NCBI GenBank assembly: GCA_020086605.1
Contig: JACBWW010000050.1
Location: 3,512,165-3,576,164, forward strand
Reading direction: 5' to 3'
Length of the DNA: 64,000 nucleotides
Source of the DNA: Lanius collurio
Taxonomy: Eukaryota; Chordata; Aves; Passeriformes; Laniidae
The notes beneath the pieces were generated by a model that was given only the letters and a program-made list of their open reading frames with translations, had not been told where the DNA came from and searched no databases. This document shows, one piece after another, positions 29,001-46,167 of the stretch. The position numbers and the translations under genes are program-made. The first letter of the stretch is position 1, and the number at the start of each line of letters is the position of its first letter.

Positions 29001-31209
29001 AGTTCTCCCACAGGCCTTGTAAGAAAAGCCTGAGCTTTGTCTGTGCCTTTAAACACTGTGCTCCATTCATATGCTGAAGGTAATCTTGTAGCTCAAGCCC
29101 AAGGAAGCTGCTTAACTCCACCCTAAATGTGTCATATATCCACACAGAGAGATCCCTTCTGGGTCACTGCAGGCTTTCCACAGAACACACTACTCACCCA
29201 TGAGAATCTATTAAGGTAAGACCTTGCTCTCAGCTGGAAAACATTAATTCTATCCCAAAAAGGCACACTACCTTCTTGGTTATTAATATCCCATCATTCT
29301 TCTGAGCTGAGCGACAAGCCAGGTAAATCATCCAGACTTGAGACAGTGTGAAAGGCTAACTCTACAGGGAGATGTTTGGAAAAAAGAAATCACTGTTCCA
29401 GTTACTGCAGTAGAAAAATCAATGTTTCACTGGCCAAGATAGTCTCCAAAGTGGCCCCGCTCAGACATCAGGTATATTAGAAAAATGGAATGATGATAAA
29501 AAAGCCACATGTGACCCTGAACTGTAAGTGCATCAGGGTCATACAGACACCTTAAGGGGTGGGTAAACAACTGCAAACGAAAACAAAGCTGTTGACACAG
29601 CAACAGGAGTCCTTCATCATGCTGATACTGATCCACAGTATTGAATTAGTTTTGTGGCCATTCAATGAGGAAAGAAAGGTAGCACCATTCAAAATGAGAA
29701 TACAACACCACTGTGTAATGCTAAAGGTGGTGCACAGGAAACATCTTTAAACAGCCTGGAAAACGTGGTGGGGAAGGGCAAAATCACCTTTAAAGGAAAA
29801 ACACCAAGTGGGGAAGGGAATAAGGAACAGAGAGAGCTGGTAAGAGAGGAGAATGTCAGCATCAAGAGCAGACCTCATGTTCACTGAGCATTTGCCCCTT
29901 GTCAGTCAATAACAACATTGACACAGGCTACCAAAAGCCTGTCTGGGGCTGGCACTGCTGCTCAGTGCATCAGGGAACAACCTGATGCAGAAAAAAGGCA
30001 ATTCACTTTTGGCCATGCAGTGGGTAGTGTGAAGGAAGAGATGGAAAAGCAAAACCTGGGATGTTTAGGAGGGAGTATGGCATCTCCAACACAGGTAGTC
30101 TCCTGCTGCTGTAAGCAGTAAAATCAACACCCACCAGCACTACCCCATTTTTTCCCTGCCCTGATCACTTCATCTGAACCCACACTACCAAGAGTTCGTG
30201 ACAACACAGCAAAGCTGGTTTAGGGACTGATCAAATAAAACTAACCCAGCAAAACCTTAAGTTCTGACCATGTTGCAGCTTTTCTCTTGATATCCCCTGT
30301 CCAGATGTATTTTTCTCTGCTGCTTCCACTTATTTTGTGAAGCTCCTGGAGAGAAGACAGTCTCTGTTCTGCATCTCTGCAGCCCTGAGAAACCTCTTTC
30401 ACCCCTCAATCCAACCTGCCAGATTTGTGCTCCTACACGAAAAAAATACCACATTTGAGAAGATGATGCCATCTAATGTCATCAAAACTTCACATTTCTG
30501 AATTCTTCCAAAATCTCTGCCTAATGTATGGGAAATAAACAGTCAGTGGTAGCTGCTGACAGTATTGCAGCATGCTGGGAATTAAATATTCCTACTATCA
30601 ATAGCTACACTGAGCTCACTGGAGTTAGGAGACAGTCTGATCTCACCCAGACTGCACAACTTGGACATTGCAGCTGCAAAGTGCATGATGCATCTTCAGC
30701 CTTTACTTTTGTTTTTAAATCAGGGAAACAGCACTGCTAGAAAATATATGGGTTAAGGACATCAGTGCTATTGCCGAGGCAGAACAATAATAACTTCAGC
30801 CATGATTTATATAGCTAATTTCAGGATAAAACCCTATCTGTTTTTAGAAAGGGGAAAAGCCTACAGAATGACCTGATTTTGTATTTGGCAGTGATTATAG
30901 TTTATAGTGGACAATGTTTCAACTCGGGAAGCATGCAAATAGAATATTTTATTAAACTAACAGACAAAAAGGGTCTTTTCTTTATGTGCCCTCTCCACTG
31001 CAACAGATTTTATCAGGCTGCAGCCAGACACACCAGCTTTCCTCTCACCTGAAGTGTCTGATTTTGAGAATTACTCCCCAAACCAAATATCCATTTCTCT
31101 CTTCCACAGGCTCTATTTCTAGTTTATTGCTCATTTGTTCTGTTTTAAGCTACCCAAGATAATTTTTTTTGGTCATCTAAAAGCTTCAGAGTAAGAGTCC
31201 AGAAAAGAA

Positions 31210-31223
31210 ATATATATATATAT
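31210..31223. repeat. (TA)n microsatellite
   Basis: An uninterrupted AT run of about seven units in intron. Confidence 0.85.
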
Positions 31224-32307
31224 CTCACCCATATTAGATGCTAATCCTGGGATTTATTTTATAGTGGCATCTAAAGCTTGGTTTCCTACAGCATCAGTGC
31301 TCTCTACTAAAGAAGAGTGTTCCTCATGGAGAGAGACAGTCTAAGAACACTTTCAAGCATGGCTACGTTTAAATCCAAGCATCCCAGCAAATCCTGGGAC
31401 AGAAGGCCCCCCTTTCACTCACTGTGCCACAGCATTCACAGCCTGACTTCCCTCCAAAATCCATCCCTACAGTCCTTCAGTTCCCTCCTTTCATTTGGCA
31501 ATGCAGCAGGTAAACTGGGTGCAGGTGGAAATGCTTTTATTAAACCAAGATGTCTGGTTCAAGAATTCCCTACAGAGCCCTGAAGCTTCAGATGAGAAGC
31601 AAAGGCAGGCTGTGAACCCTGGGCTGCATCAGCTCCCAGAACTCCTGCCATGTGCTGGTAGATCTCTAAGGGCCTTTGGGATCTTCCTTACAATTCTTCT
31701 GTGAAAGGGAGTTTTAAAACTGGAGAAGGCATCACCTCTCAGCATTTCACCTGTGAACAATCTAACATCAAGGGGAGTGGTGGGCCAACAGCCAAAATAT
31801 TACTAACAAGTGAGAAGAAATGTAAAATGGGGACAGGATAGAAAGGACCTTAAGATGGTCATCCTATTTCTGTGGTGAAGGCAAAAGAGGAACCAGCAGA
31901 GATGCTGCTCTGGCTGAAGCATCTAAATAGGAAAAGCCACTTCCAGGAGGCCTTCCAAAGAGATGGCTGCAAGATGCATTTGTCAAGGGCAGAGAAGAGC
32001 TTTTCTCAAGCAGGGTGTGAAAGAACAGGACCTTAGGAAAAGATGCCCCAGCTTTATGGATGGTTAAGAGAGAACCTTAAAACAAGATTATTAACTGTGA
32101 AAAAATTTAGACATAGAGTCAAAATTACATTGCTTAATGAAGTTATGCTGGCTTTGAGCTATTCTGCATACAGAAAAAGGGAACTGAAATGTGTATGAAA
32201 TTTATTAATAGTATAGTAAATCAATTTAACTCTTCCTTTTATATCTCAAATATTAAGTACCAATACTTCCTCCTTAACCATTTTATAAATTGCTTTCCTC
32301 ATCTAAA

Positions 32308-32332
32308 CTATAGATAGATCTATATATATATT
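32308..32332. repeat. AT-rich simple repeat (ATAG/TA)
   Basis: TAGATAGATCTATATATATA is a short compound GATA and TA repeat in intron. Confidence 0.75.
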
Positions 32333-34539
32333 ACACATAAAAATACAGACATACATTTAGCATTAAGCTCCATCGAATCAGCAAATAAAATGAGAGCATT
32401 TACACAAACAGCACTTCTGTTTAAATACAATACCAGACTGTGTGGGCATGAAATGCTAGGAAGTCTTGGCTCTTCTATCCTTGAATAAATCACTGCATAG
32501 GTAATTGAAACAGTTTTCAAAATGTGAAAAGCCTCTCAGCGTGTGAGCAAGGCAAAGCAGGGCTACGACAGCTTTCTAAAATTGCCCACTACACTGGTCA
32601 CTGAATTAGTGTTTAGTGCTGTGGATTGCTCACTTTTACTCCTGCTGGGGCAAACAGGAGTGGTCAAGTCAGTGTGCCCAGTCCCCTGCCTTTTTTTTTT
32701 TAGCACTACTCAAGGAAGCCAGCCTTGACTCTTCCTTTAGTAATTTCATAGCCTATGTGACAACTCATGCTGTTTAAAAGTTATGTTCTTTTTTCCACAG
32801 ACTAAGTGAAATTATTAAGCAAGACCAGCTGAAACTGATGAAGAAGAAAAACCTTTGTTTCCATCATAACACATTAAACATGACTGTTTTACTATATGGA
32901 GTATGAAAGTAGACACTCATTCCTTTGCTCTGATTATTTTTTAGGAGTTCAGAAATGATGTCTTTCAAGATTCCAGTATTTCTTTTAATATGCCATTTTT
33001 TCCACATGTACTCATGGCTGAAAGATCAATTAGAATTCCTTTGTGGGAAGTAATTTCCATCAGTTCAATTACCCCACGTAATTGTTTCAGCAATCATAAT
33101 ATCAATCAAATATCCATTTTAATTTTTATTTAGAGATTCAATTACCAAATATCAACCAGATGTAAACGCTTCTTTCAGTACAAATACCATTTTACTCCTC
33201 AGCATCCTCTAAATCATAGAGACACACATAGTTAAAACCTCCATGAAACTTTTAGGGCTTCCTAATGCTTCTTTCACAACACACTTGAAGACAAACCCAG
33301 TTTGTTGGACCTGCTCCTACCTGCTCCTCACCCCACATGCTCTCCAGCTCCAAAAGCCTTCCTTGATTTATCTGTGCCTTGTCCCCCTCTCTGCCTTTCA
33401 GGTGGCAAAGAACCCAGTCATCTATTTATCAAGAAGAATTCTGTTCCCTGGTGCTTTTATAGCTGTATTTTAATCAGTGGCTGATCCATTTGGAGCTGGT
33501 GCTCTCATCTTTCCCTAGAGCCTTTCCCAGACAGTCCCTCTCATTCAAATGCTGCTAGTAGGTATTGTCATTCAACTCCATTTTTACATGTAATTCTCCA
33601 AACTTCAGGAAGATGAAAGCAAGTCAATACTTTACACTCTAGCTTGAATTCATTTTTTGCAATGCATCAAAATGCAAGTTTATTTTTTGCCTCCTAAGAG
33701 TTACAACCAAAGTAGAACCAGCCTGGAAATGAGAACACCTGAATGAAATGGCAAACCAGTGGTTGCAAGAATGATCAACATATCTCCTAGAGTCCAGAGG
33801 GAACAAATGTTGTCAGAACAACTAGTTACAAGTGCATTAAAACTCCCCAAGGAGAAAGAAAATGCAGAGCCACTTAAACATTTATAGGCACCTCTGAGTT
33901 TCAGTTACTGTATGCATTAGCACAGTACAGCTTCCTCCCAAAGTGACACCTGCTCTGCTCTCAAATCTTTGTATTATCACCAAGAATCATTTAATCTAAG
34001 TGAATAAAAGGCTTGTTGTGCCTTCCCCACTGACTACTTCCAAAAACTAAAAACATTAACAGCCATCTTTGCCCAGCCTAGGAAAGCGTGAGCCCACCCA
34101 CAGGGATTGCAGTTGGAGCTATGGGAACAGGCACAGCCACAGCTTTACAGCATGCTTCAGGTAAAACCAGTTAAAATTCCCAGTATGGCTTTGTAGTACT
34201 TACAGAACAACATTATAAATCAGAAAGAGCAGCTCCTGTCATGTTAGCACATTGAGACTCCCACAGCCCCGCTCTGCCTGAGCAATCCCAACAAACACAC
34301 CAGGCAGTTTGTTCTCCTGCCTTTTATCTCCCAGAGAGGCACCCAAACGAAAAAGGCAGGCTGGGGGATGATGCTGACACGTCACTGTGGGTATTGTGGC
34401 ACTTGGAAAGTCCTACTCAGACACAAGTTAACTGCAAAGACACTCCAGGCATGGGCACAGCAGCCAACATCACATCTTTTGGGGGAATAAGGAACAAAGC
34501 AAGGAAGAAACAATATCCCTTTGCCCCAAATCCCTTTTA

Positions 34540-34713
<174 letters not shown>

Positions 34714-37370
34714 TTATCTGAAAGGTCTCAAAATCTAGTTATTTCACAAATAACATTCTGCAAAGCCTCAGCTGCTAAAACATTAGTGAGTCTAAAAGGT
34801 CAGTTGTCACTGGTGGTTGGCAAGTTCAAGAATATTCTCAAGTCCACATTATAAATATCCTGCCCACCTCTATACACACGGGAGATGCCAAATTCCCCAT
34901 CCCACCCACCTGAGACCATCAGAGCAGGTGACTAACCACATGCCACAGTCTCAGTGCTGAAGGTCACTGCAGTGCAGATTCATACAACCAAGAACAGGAA
35001 GGCTTGAATCCTTTTTAGCTCCTTGTCCCTGCACTGGGAGGCAAGAACTCCATGCTCCACAGCAAAATTGCTTTGCACAAAATAAATATACCTAATTGTA
35101 TGCACAGTGAGTGAGAACAACTTGTTTTATTCTTGAGAAATTGGCACAGACGGGAGAGAAGTCATTATGCTGGCTTCCTATGATGCAATAATCCCTCAGT
35201 ACAAGAACTTTACTGTTCTGTAAGAGTACCACAGGAACACTGATTAAACTGTGTGCTAGAATGAGCTCTTCCCCCAAGCACTCCAGTGCTTCAGAGAATG
35301 ACCAACAAAAAACACCAGGGCTTTTCAAATTACAGCCTTTCCCACCTGCCAGAAACACTTCAAGCACCGTGTAACTTTAGGATGAAGAGTGCCAGGTGCT
35401 CCTCACATGGTTAATCTTATTAAAAGCTCAACCACACCCTGCCTTCGGCCCAGATAAAGGAGCTCACTGGCATCAGGTCCCATTGATGCCTACAAGGCTG
35501 AAAAGATTTAAACATTCTCCCCTCCTTTTCTTCCTCAGTGGCTCAAGCTGTACTTGAGTGTCACAAGCTGAAGCAGGAAGCAGAGCAAGCTGGAGCCTGT
35601 GTCAAACATGCAGGAGCTACACAAAGGGTTAATCCCCTCAAGAGCTCCCCTTGAGCTGCATGGGCTTCTTCAGATCTGTGGCCAACAGGTCCTCCAGTCT
35701 TCTTCCTGAAAGGTCACTTTGGAGGTGAAGGGAGCATAAATGGCAAAATAACAGGAATCTTGCAACCCACTGTGACCAACACACAGTGATCAGCAGTCCT
35801 ACAGTGTGTCCCCCACTCTCTGAGGGGTCCTCTGTGTCACCTCTTGGTCAGCATTTCCCAGGGGCTTTGAAGGAGAAGCAAGGTTTCCACAGGGATGATC
35901 CAAGGATACTTTAGAAGAGGAAGAAAAAGGAGGAATACTGGCAGGTTGGTTCTAGTGCACTTTTTAAGAGTATGGCAAGCAATGAAAGCAACAAAATCGG
36001 GCTGTTTCTGACCATACAAGGATGGAGGAAACACAGCACTGCTCAGAGCACCCCCAGGAATCACTGTAAATACAGCACTGTGTGGATATCTGGCAGCAGC
36101 TTGGAACCATCAGAAAGCAGCACACACAGACACCAGCAGAAATACCAACACCAGTGGCATACTCTATTTGCCCAGAAGCATTATGTAAAATTCAATGAAA
36201 ACAGCACCCAGCCCGAGGTAGGTTTTCAGAAGAAAATCCATTCCTTTTGATCAGAGCTATAATATTTGTCCTAAACACCTGGCTGCCTGCAAGCATGGCT
36301 TAAGAAGCCCTCCTTTCCCAGGCAAGACTGGATGATAAAGCTTCTCCACCATGTTCTGCACTTGGGTGCAGAGCAGAACAGGAGCAGGGAACAATTTTGC
36401 AAAACAAGAAAATATTAACATTTTCCTTCAATGAACAGACACCAAGAGATGAGTAGTCTAAATTCTGGTGGCAGTAAAGGCCATCAAGTTTATGGACAAG
36501 ATAAGAAGCAATTAAAACAAGTTTACAAAAGGAGAGTGTCAGCACACAACCTGAGGAGTGTGGGGTGGGTACATGATCTCAAGTTCAGAGCAATATTCTG
36601 GCCAAATCTAATATTAAAACAACACAGGCTTATCTTTAAGCCTTCCAACCAGGTATTTAAAGCTGCATCCTAAGCAGCCAAGTCTCTCCTTGACCCCCCT
36701 CTGCCCCAAACAAACAAATGGCCATCTGGTCCCAGCTTTGTAGCAGAAGCTAATTGAGGGCTCCCTTTCAGCTTGGCTCCTCTTTTCCTTCAAGGTTGCA
36801 GGTCATAAGCTGAGCCATTTAATCTGGTGAAGAGACAACCCATGTGCTCAAAGTCATCATAATATTCACTACAACTGACAGGCACAGATTAGAGCCTGCA
36901 ATTTCTGTGATCTAACTGCTGTGAGATACACCAGGCTCCAATTATACCTTAGTCAGTACCATAAAAAGGATAGATGGGACATGTAACAACACATAATGAA
37001 ACATGTCAAGTTTTACCTAGAACTGCCCATTATTTTTTAAAAAGAACTGACAGGTTAATAAAGCATAATTCGTAAGGGTAGAGCTTATTTGCTGTAGCTT
37101 TCATCGATTTTGCTGCGGTCGAGGCAGTAATTATACAACACCCAGATGTCTTGATAACATCTAGGATTGTGTTGATGAGACAAGCAACCATCTGAGATGG
37201 ACTATTTCTGAAACACATGTTTCTCAAAGCATATTTTTTACTCATTTTGCAGCTGCTCAGAAACATCTTCATGTGGCCAAACACCTACTCCTCCAAAAGT
37301 AGTAAAAAGATGCCTCCAGAACAGTTTCTTCAGTTCAAAATTTTTAGGTCCTCTCAGGAGTTTTTGTTTG

Positions 37371-37387
37371 TTTTTTTTTTTTTTTTT
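37371..37387. repeat. T17 homopolymer run
   Basis: Seventeen T followed by CAG, preceded by TTTTTGTTTG. It resembles a plus-strand splice acceptor but lies antisense to COP1. It may instead be the A-tail of a minus-strand retroposed sequence with no recognisable body. Confidence 0.75.
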
Positions 37388-40249
37388 CAGCTGGAGCTTT
37401 ACATCAAATGTGTAAGTTTATAAATTAATTTTCCATGCATCAGTTCTGTGTCTAAACACTGACTAAAAGAGGCAGAAGCCTGTACCACAATAGCTGAAGG
37501 TGTTGATGTACAGTCAGTACACAGAGCAAGGATGTCTCATCCAGCCTGTCACTTGTGCAGTTCTTATCTGCTCATGTGATGAAGAGCCTGCTGCCACTCT
37601 GTAAAAGCTCTAAGCCAGGAATAGGACCTTGCCACCAGAAAATTCATTTGCAGAGATTAGCAGAATCCCTAAGAAAGGAGAAAGCTGCTGAATTGTCCTG
37701 TTAAGCAAAATTTTGGATCCACTGCCCTGTGCAGGGGTCAGTGGTGTGAACTGAGACTGTCAGCAGGCAGTGACTGCAGGGCACTCCTTTCCTCCTTCAG
37801 GACACAGACTTTCTTGTCAGTACAACTGTCAACATCTGCTTGACCTTTTCAAGGCACTCCCACCAAATGAATCCAACAATCCCACAAATCTCCAGAAAAT
37901 CCTTGAATTTTTTAGCCAGAAGAATGACCAAACTGAAGGTTCAACTTGGTATTTTGAGAGCAATAAATACCTATACCTCAAGTCAACAGAAGCTGAAGGA
38001 ATGCAATATCAAAGTGAAGTCCCAAACAATCCTGTGGAAGCTGGAGGAGCAGACTCTCAGCTGCAGTTCTCAGGCTATTTTCCCTCTGTAGAGGGCTTTC
38101 CTTTTTTTTTAATGAGGCCAATTTTTTAATGAAGCTCTGCATATCTGTGTTGCCTTGCCAAATTCAAAAAATAATAGGTGTAGGACTAGTCGCAGGGTCT
38201 CATTTACCAAGGCAGCATGGAAATTATTTTCCTTTGATGCAATGAGACAGATGCCTGCATTTCTCCTTGCCATAAGACAATGAAAAGTAACTACTGCCAC
38301 AAACTCAGTGCTCTCAGGTGCTCCTGTTCTATCCCACCTCTCAATTTTGAGCCAGGAATAATGAAGGAACTACAAGTGTAAAACCAGGACTCTTTTCCTC
38401 AGCTGAATTTATTAGTGCTCCTTCTATCTTAGTGAGTTTCAAAGAGCTTCAAAAACAAAGTCAGAGCACAGAAACACCTGGTAACCCCCAAAAAGGCTTC
38501 TATCCCAGTGAAGACAAATTGTACCACATAGCATCACAAAACACTTCACTCTCTCTCATCTGCTAACTTCACCATGGCCATAAAACTCCACCCCCAACCC
38601 AGAACAGACACCTGTAAGGCATTAGCTAAGTGTGTTAGCTCCAGCCCTGTCTCAGTACTTTGATGCCATCATTTTTCCTTCACAAAATTAAATCTTTCCT
38701 CCTGCAAGAGCAGAAATTCACCCTTTACTATTACATGAGAACCACAGCTCCTGCCATTATTATGTGCACAAAAGAATTTAAATTAATGTGTCTTCTCCCC
38801 AGGCTGCTTGTAGAACAAGCAAACACCAGTTTTGCTCAGTGCTGTGTAGTTAGAGCACACCTCTGGGTCCCTACAGACAAACACAAGTACCTTGGTCCTT
38901 TGAAGAGGGGAGGGCATCACAACTGCAGATAAAAGTGAAGGGTTTGTACACACAGCAGTTACTCCAAGTATACCAATGTTTTTATGCTGTCATTATCTGC
39001 TATGAAAGTAGAAAGATCTTCCACAAATAAGCATATTCTGGATTATCTTCATCTAACAAGATGGACAATGCAAGAACTTGAGGCCCAAGGATGCTGCTTC
39101 TAATTACAGCAGAATAATTTTCCCCCTGACAGTACTGTCAGCATCCCCTTCACAGTGCCTGAGCCCAGACAGAGAGCTGTGAAGCCCAGGATTTTTCATT
39201 TCTAAGCACCTTCTCCAGTGCATGCCTACTTTCAGAATCAGCTTCTGACTGGAAACACCCGAGGACACAAGGCAGACACACAGGCAAGAGGGTGGAACTG
39301 GCACAGCTGTCCCTTTTTTTGCTGGCTTGTCCTGATCACCTGACAGGGAAACTTGACATTTGTGCTTTGTGGGGAAGAAGGACAAGATTACCTCTGGAAA
39401 GCCCAGAGTGGCCTCAAAGAAGCAGAGAAATAAAAGAGGACAGGAAGAGTAGATAAAAGATCTTTCCTGCCAGATACTCTACCTGGCCAAACATGTATTA
39501 TTGTGTATTAAAAGTGACCAGAACTCAACCAGTCATGAATATAAGCATAAGGACAAAATTTTAAGTTAGGCAGGTTTGAATTAAGACCCTTGTCATAAGC
39601 ATTACCTTTCAACACGATCACCAAAATGGAAGGTGGACACTACAACATTAATGTGGACATTTTGCTACTATTACTCTGTATCTCAAAGACTTTTAAAATC
39701 TGTGCTGAGACTCCATTTGTCTCTAAAGGGCTCTTTATATACGCAAATCACAGGCAAGCCATGGTAAAAATTAAGGATAAAATGTTCCAGGCCAGTTTTA
39801 TCCCCCAAAACCCCAAAACACCTTCAAAGGACCTTTGTGAATTGAAATGCAGGTTATGTGGATCTGCAGGCTTTATTACAGTAATTTCTAAGTAAACAGT
39901 ACACTTTTAGAGACAATTACTGAAGAAGTGAACTGTTAAACTGAAGACAGAAGCTCTGCTTGCAGCTGGGCTTTGCAAAACTGGACACCTCATTAACATG
40001 CTAATAAATGCAGATCTACCTGGCAGCTCAGCTTTTCCACATGCAAGGCAGGAGTGGGGAGCACTGATGAAGAGGCTGTTAACTTACAAGGTGAATATTC
40101 ACTCCTGCTGCATTTAAGCACACAGAAAACACACCTCCCTTCCACCAAAAAAGGAAGGGGAAGTGTATTGAAAACATTTAAAACTCACCTTAACTATAAA
40201 ACAATTATTGAAGTTTTGTAAGTGGAATTCCCAGCTTCAGGAACTGTAG

Positions 40250-40518
40250 GGACAGGACAAGGGAGAGTGGCTTCCCAGTGCCAGAGGACAGGGTTAGATG
40301 GGATATTTGGAAGGAATTGTTCCCTGGCAGGGTGGGCAGGCCCTGGCACAGGGTGCCCAGAGCAGCTGTGGCTGCCCCTGGATCCCTGGCAGTGCCCAAG
40401 GCCAGGCTGGACACTGGGGCTGGGAACACCCTGGGGTAGTGGAAGGTGTCCCTGCCCATGGAAAAAAGTGAGCTTTAAGGTCCCTTGCAACCCAAACCAT
40501 TCTATGATTCTGTGATTG
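40250..40518 (+). mobile_element. CR1 LINE 3' end
   Basis: Clear avian CR1 text is present: GACAGGACAAGGGAGAGTGG at the left, then CCTGGCACAGGGTGCCCAGA, CCAAGGCCAGGCTGGACACT, GTAGTGGAAGGTGTCCCTGC and the tail CATTCTATGATTCTGTGATT. It is 5'-truncated to about 270 bp. It is GC-rich against the surrounding intron and less diverged than the other copies, so it may be one of the younger insertions in the window. Confidence 0.93.
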
Positions 40519-41325
40519 CCAAATGCAATTGAGGAACAGTCATTTCTTTTGGAACAGCATGTAAAAGCTTTTTGGAAGGGGTAGGTGGAGCAGCTTAGAA
40601 AGTATAGTACTTATGAAAATTTAATTTATCATTTCAAAGCAAATCATGAAGAGCTCTGGACAGAGCTCTATCAGCCCATCTGGGAGATCTGATCCCCAGT
40701 GATTAGGAAAGGAACTTTTAAGCCCTTGCTGTTAAATAACTCTGTTCTGATACTGTAAACACATTACAGCTAAAACTCTCGTTCATTAGGGACAAAGAAT
40801 ACTGCATCTCAGTGCTGTCCTCTTCTTTAGGAGCTTCCTAGTTCTTCTTAGGAGAGGAACATTTTTTTACCCCCATGTGGTAAAAGGCTTGGCCTAAGGG
40901 TTCTCCAAAAGTGCTTTGACAAATGGACCGTGGAGTGTGGAAAGCTGAGAGCTGCTCCCAGCACTCCTACTGAGTCCACCATCCACCTCCATAAAGCTGC
41001 AGGAAACACAGGGCACACTGAAAGCAGGAAGCTTCAGCACAGTCTTCAACATGCAGAGCTACAGGTAAAAGAGCAGCAGGCGTTTTTTAACTGCTGCCTT
41101 TTTACTGACAGCCTCATTTTTGAAATATAAATACATGCTGTTCTTTCAAAGGGCCCTGAGGCTTTAACTCAACAAGTTTAACTAATGTTAAAACACATTT
41201 TGGTTTGTTTGGAGTCCAGGAAAATGTTAGCTGAGGGTATATTACACACACAGAAAAAAAAAAAAGCAAAGCAAGAGATCTTAATCCAAACAAAGCCTCT
41301 CCTTCTCTAAGATCCAAACAGTTCA

Positions 41326-43537
<2,212 letters not shown>

Positions 43538-46167
43538 TCATCAAACCACCCCACTGACACATGCAGTTTAGGGGAAAAAAAAAGCAAAACCCATCAGAAA
43601 TAGAACAAACCTTCTTCCACAAACTAAAAGCAAAGCTTTATTGGCTGAAGAGACATTTCCCCCTTGATATGAAGGGCTAGGGTTTAGAATTTTTTAAAAA
43701 TGCATTTCTCTCAAACACTGATTTTTTTGCTATTTGAATGCCACACAAATTCTCAGAGAGCTCAAGGTTTGACTCCTTAACCTCTTAGCAACAGACACTA
43801 CTGTTACTATTACCATAAACAAATTATTATTATACCATAAAGATAATTACTTACCAAAGAGCAGCTGTAAATGTAAAATGCATAGCTGCATGGACAGTAA
43901 ATCAGCCTCTCCTGCAGCACACATTTAATGTTCTATGTATGTACCTAGGTGCACATGGAAGTTTGACTTCTGAGAAGCTACTTCCAGCTTTCTGTAAATA
44001 CTGGAAGAGAAGCCTTCCCATCCAGGAGGAAACAGAAGTTTGTTTGCTGTATTTTAGGAAGAGTTTCTGATCAAGAACTGGAAAATATTTCACACAGGTT
44101 TTTATTTCAAGCTGAATTGAGGGGCTGTGCAGAACTAAATGATGATTCCACTGGCAAACTCTAATGATCAGCAGAGAAAACCAGAGCAGCAACAGTGCCA
44201 AGTCACACTCGGAGCATTCTGGCACTATGCCTCCACTCCCAAAAAATGTGACAGAGGTAAGAAAATCTGTGGTGCTTGTTCACCAATTTTTGGGCCATCT
44301 GGCAAAGAAGCACACCAGTTGGTATCAACTGTGATGCACACAGCAGAAGCTGCACTGACAGATCCCATTCGTGCAGGTCCTCGAGCAGCTCTGACACAGA
44401 TAACTAGATCATGGTAGCCTTGGGGGCAAGTTTTAACCAACAATATAAACCAGAAATCCACAATTCTGTAACTTCTGAGTACTGCTTTGATCAGTGCAGC
44501 TACATATTGAAATACATTGTAGATACATGGATAGAGATTTAGGACTATTATACCTTGCCAAATTCTTGGTTCCACTATACACTTGCATCCCGTTTTCCTT
44601 AATAATTTACACACAGAAGAGGAAAAATCCTTTTCCTTTCTTATGGTAATTAAATATAAACATTTATTTTTCCATTAGTTAAGTACCAGCAAGCAGCATT
44701 GTTATTCTGCTCCTGACTATGGTGAAACTTTAGCAGCATCCCTTGGCTTTGAAACTTTACATTCAGAAACTTAAACTGTTATTTACCCAGTGTAAGCCAC
44801 TGCTTTAACCACCAGCTGCTAAGAGGATGGTTGCAGTGGTTTCCCTGGCTTCACCTCTTCCATGACACATCCTTAATGAGGAAATGTTCAGTATCCCCAG
44901 CCCTTGTAGGTGTGAGAGCTGTCCACAAACACACCATCAAGGAGCCATCCCTGTTCCAGCTCTACTTCCATTTAGGTACCCACACAGAAAAGCAGGTCCT
45001 GACAGCCTGTGCTTTACTAGAAGCCTTATTCTGAGAAGCTTAAGTGGCTCCCTGAGTTCCAAATGAAGTTGGCAGGCACTGCCCACCATGAGGTGAAGGT
45101 TGCAGCAGCTCAGAGATAACCATATCTGACATCTGGAGCCATGTTTCCAGGTGGAGCAGCCTCTGATGGAAGCAAAAGCAGTTCAGAGGCCTAGAGCTAC
45201 ACCACAGTGAGCTCTGGGCTGGGAGCAGTCTCCAGCTAATGGCAGGGAGGCTGACACCACCCCACAGGAGACCTTTATTGGTTCAAACCTGTTCCCCTGA
45301 CTAGATTATCTCCTCTCAAGTCAGGGCTTCAAGGAGCTTAAGGAAAAAAGGAAAGAATCTGTAAGTGAAGCCATCATGTACAAGCAGGAAGAATACAACC
45401 CAGAGCCATATCTTAGAAGGCAGTCTCCTCTCTGGATGGCTTTGAGAGGACATCAGACAGTATCAGCAAGTGAAGAGGGTCCTAGAGAAAGGCTGATGTG
45501 CTGGTGACACTTGAGAGTGGTTTGAGGAGGGATGTTCCAGCTGAAGAGGAAAATCACATAACCACATCTTGTCAGAAAAGAAATCACCCAAGACAATGAA
45601 AATTAGGAATTACTGAGTAGGTAGAAAGATATAAAGGGCAAGAGTTGATAGCTGTAAAATACTTCACTGGCTCAGATGGAGAAAACCACAGGGTTTCTGT
45701 GCCCAAAGCCATGTTCATTAGATGTGGCACAGCAAAGATCCCACTGCAGCCTGATGGTGTTCACAAAGGGTTAACACTCATTTGGAAAGCATTTGTAGAT
45801 AGACTTAAAGGGAAAAACAGGAACTGACAGGTGAAAAATGTTTTGGGATATGCAGCCACTAAGTGGTTCAATTAACACCTTTTAAGTCACACACACACCA
45901 TAAATCTTTCATTTTTAAGTAATATGATTAAAGGATCATAGTAAGACAAAATCAGCTCTATTCCAACTCTCTGCCTTAATTCTGCTCTCATTCCCACCCA
46001 ACTCTCTTTACAAAGTTTTCAACAAGAGCTTTTTCCTTAACACTGCAATACCTGAGCTTCTTTCTAACTTGAATTCCCCAAAGTAACCTTTACAGAGCAC
46101 AATTTAGGGTTGGATCAGGTGGAGGGGAGCACCCTTTCCAGGTAGTTTGTTACCAAGGGCTATCCTT

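Noticed and set aside
37371..37420. T17 run followed by CAG, looking like a plus-strand splice acceptor for an antisense gene
   Set aside because: The following frame is short and carries no recognisable coding signal, and no partner exon was found on the plus strand.
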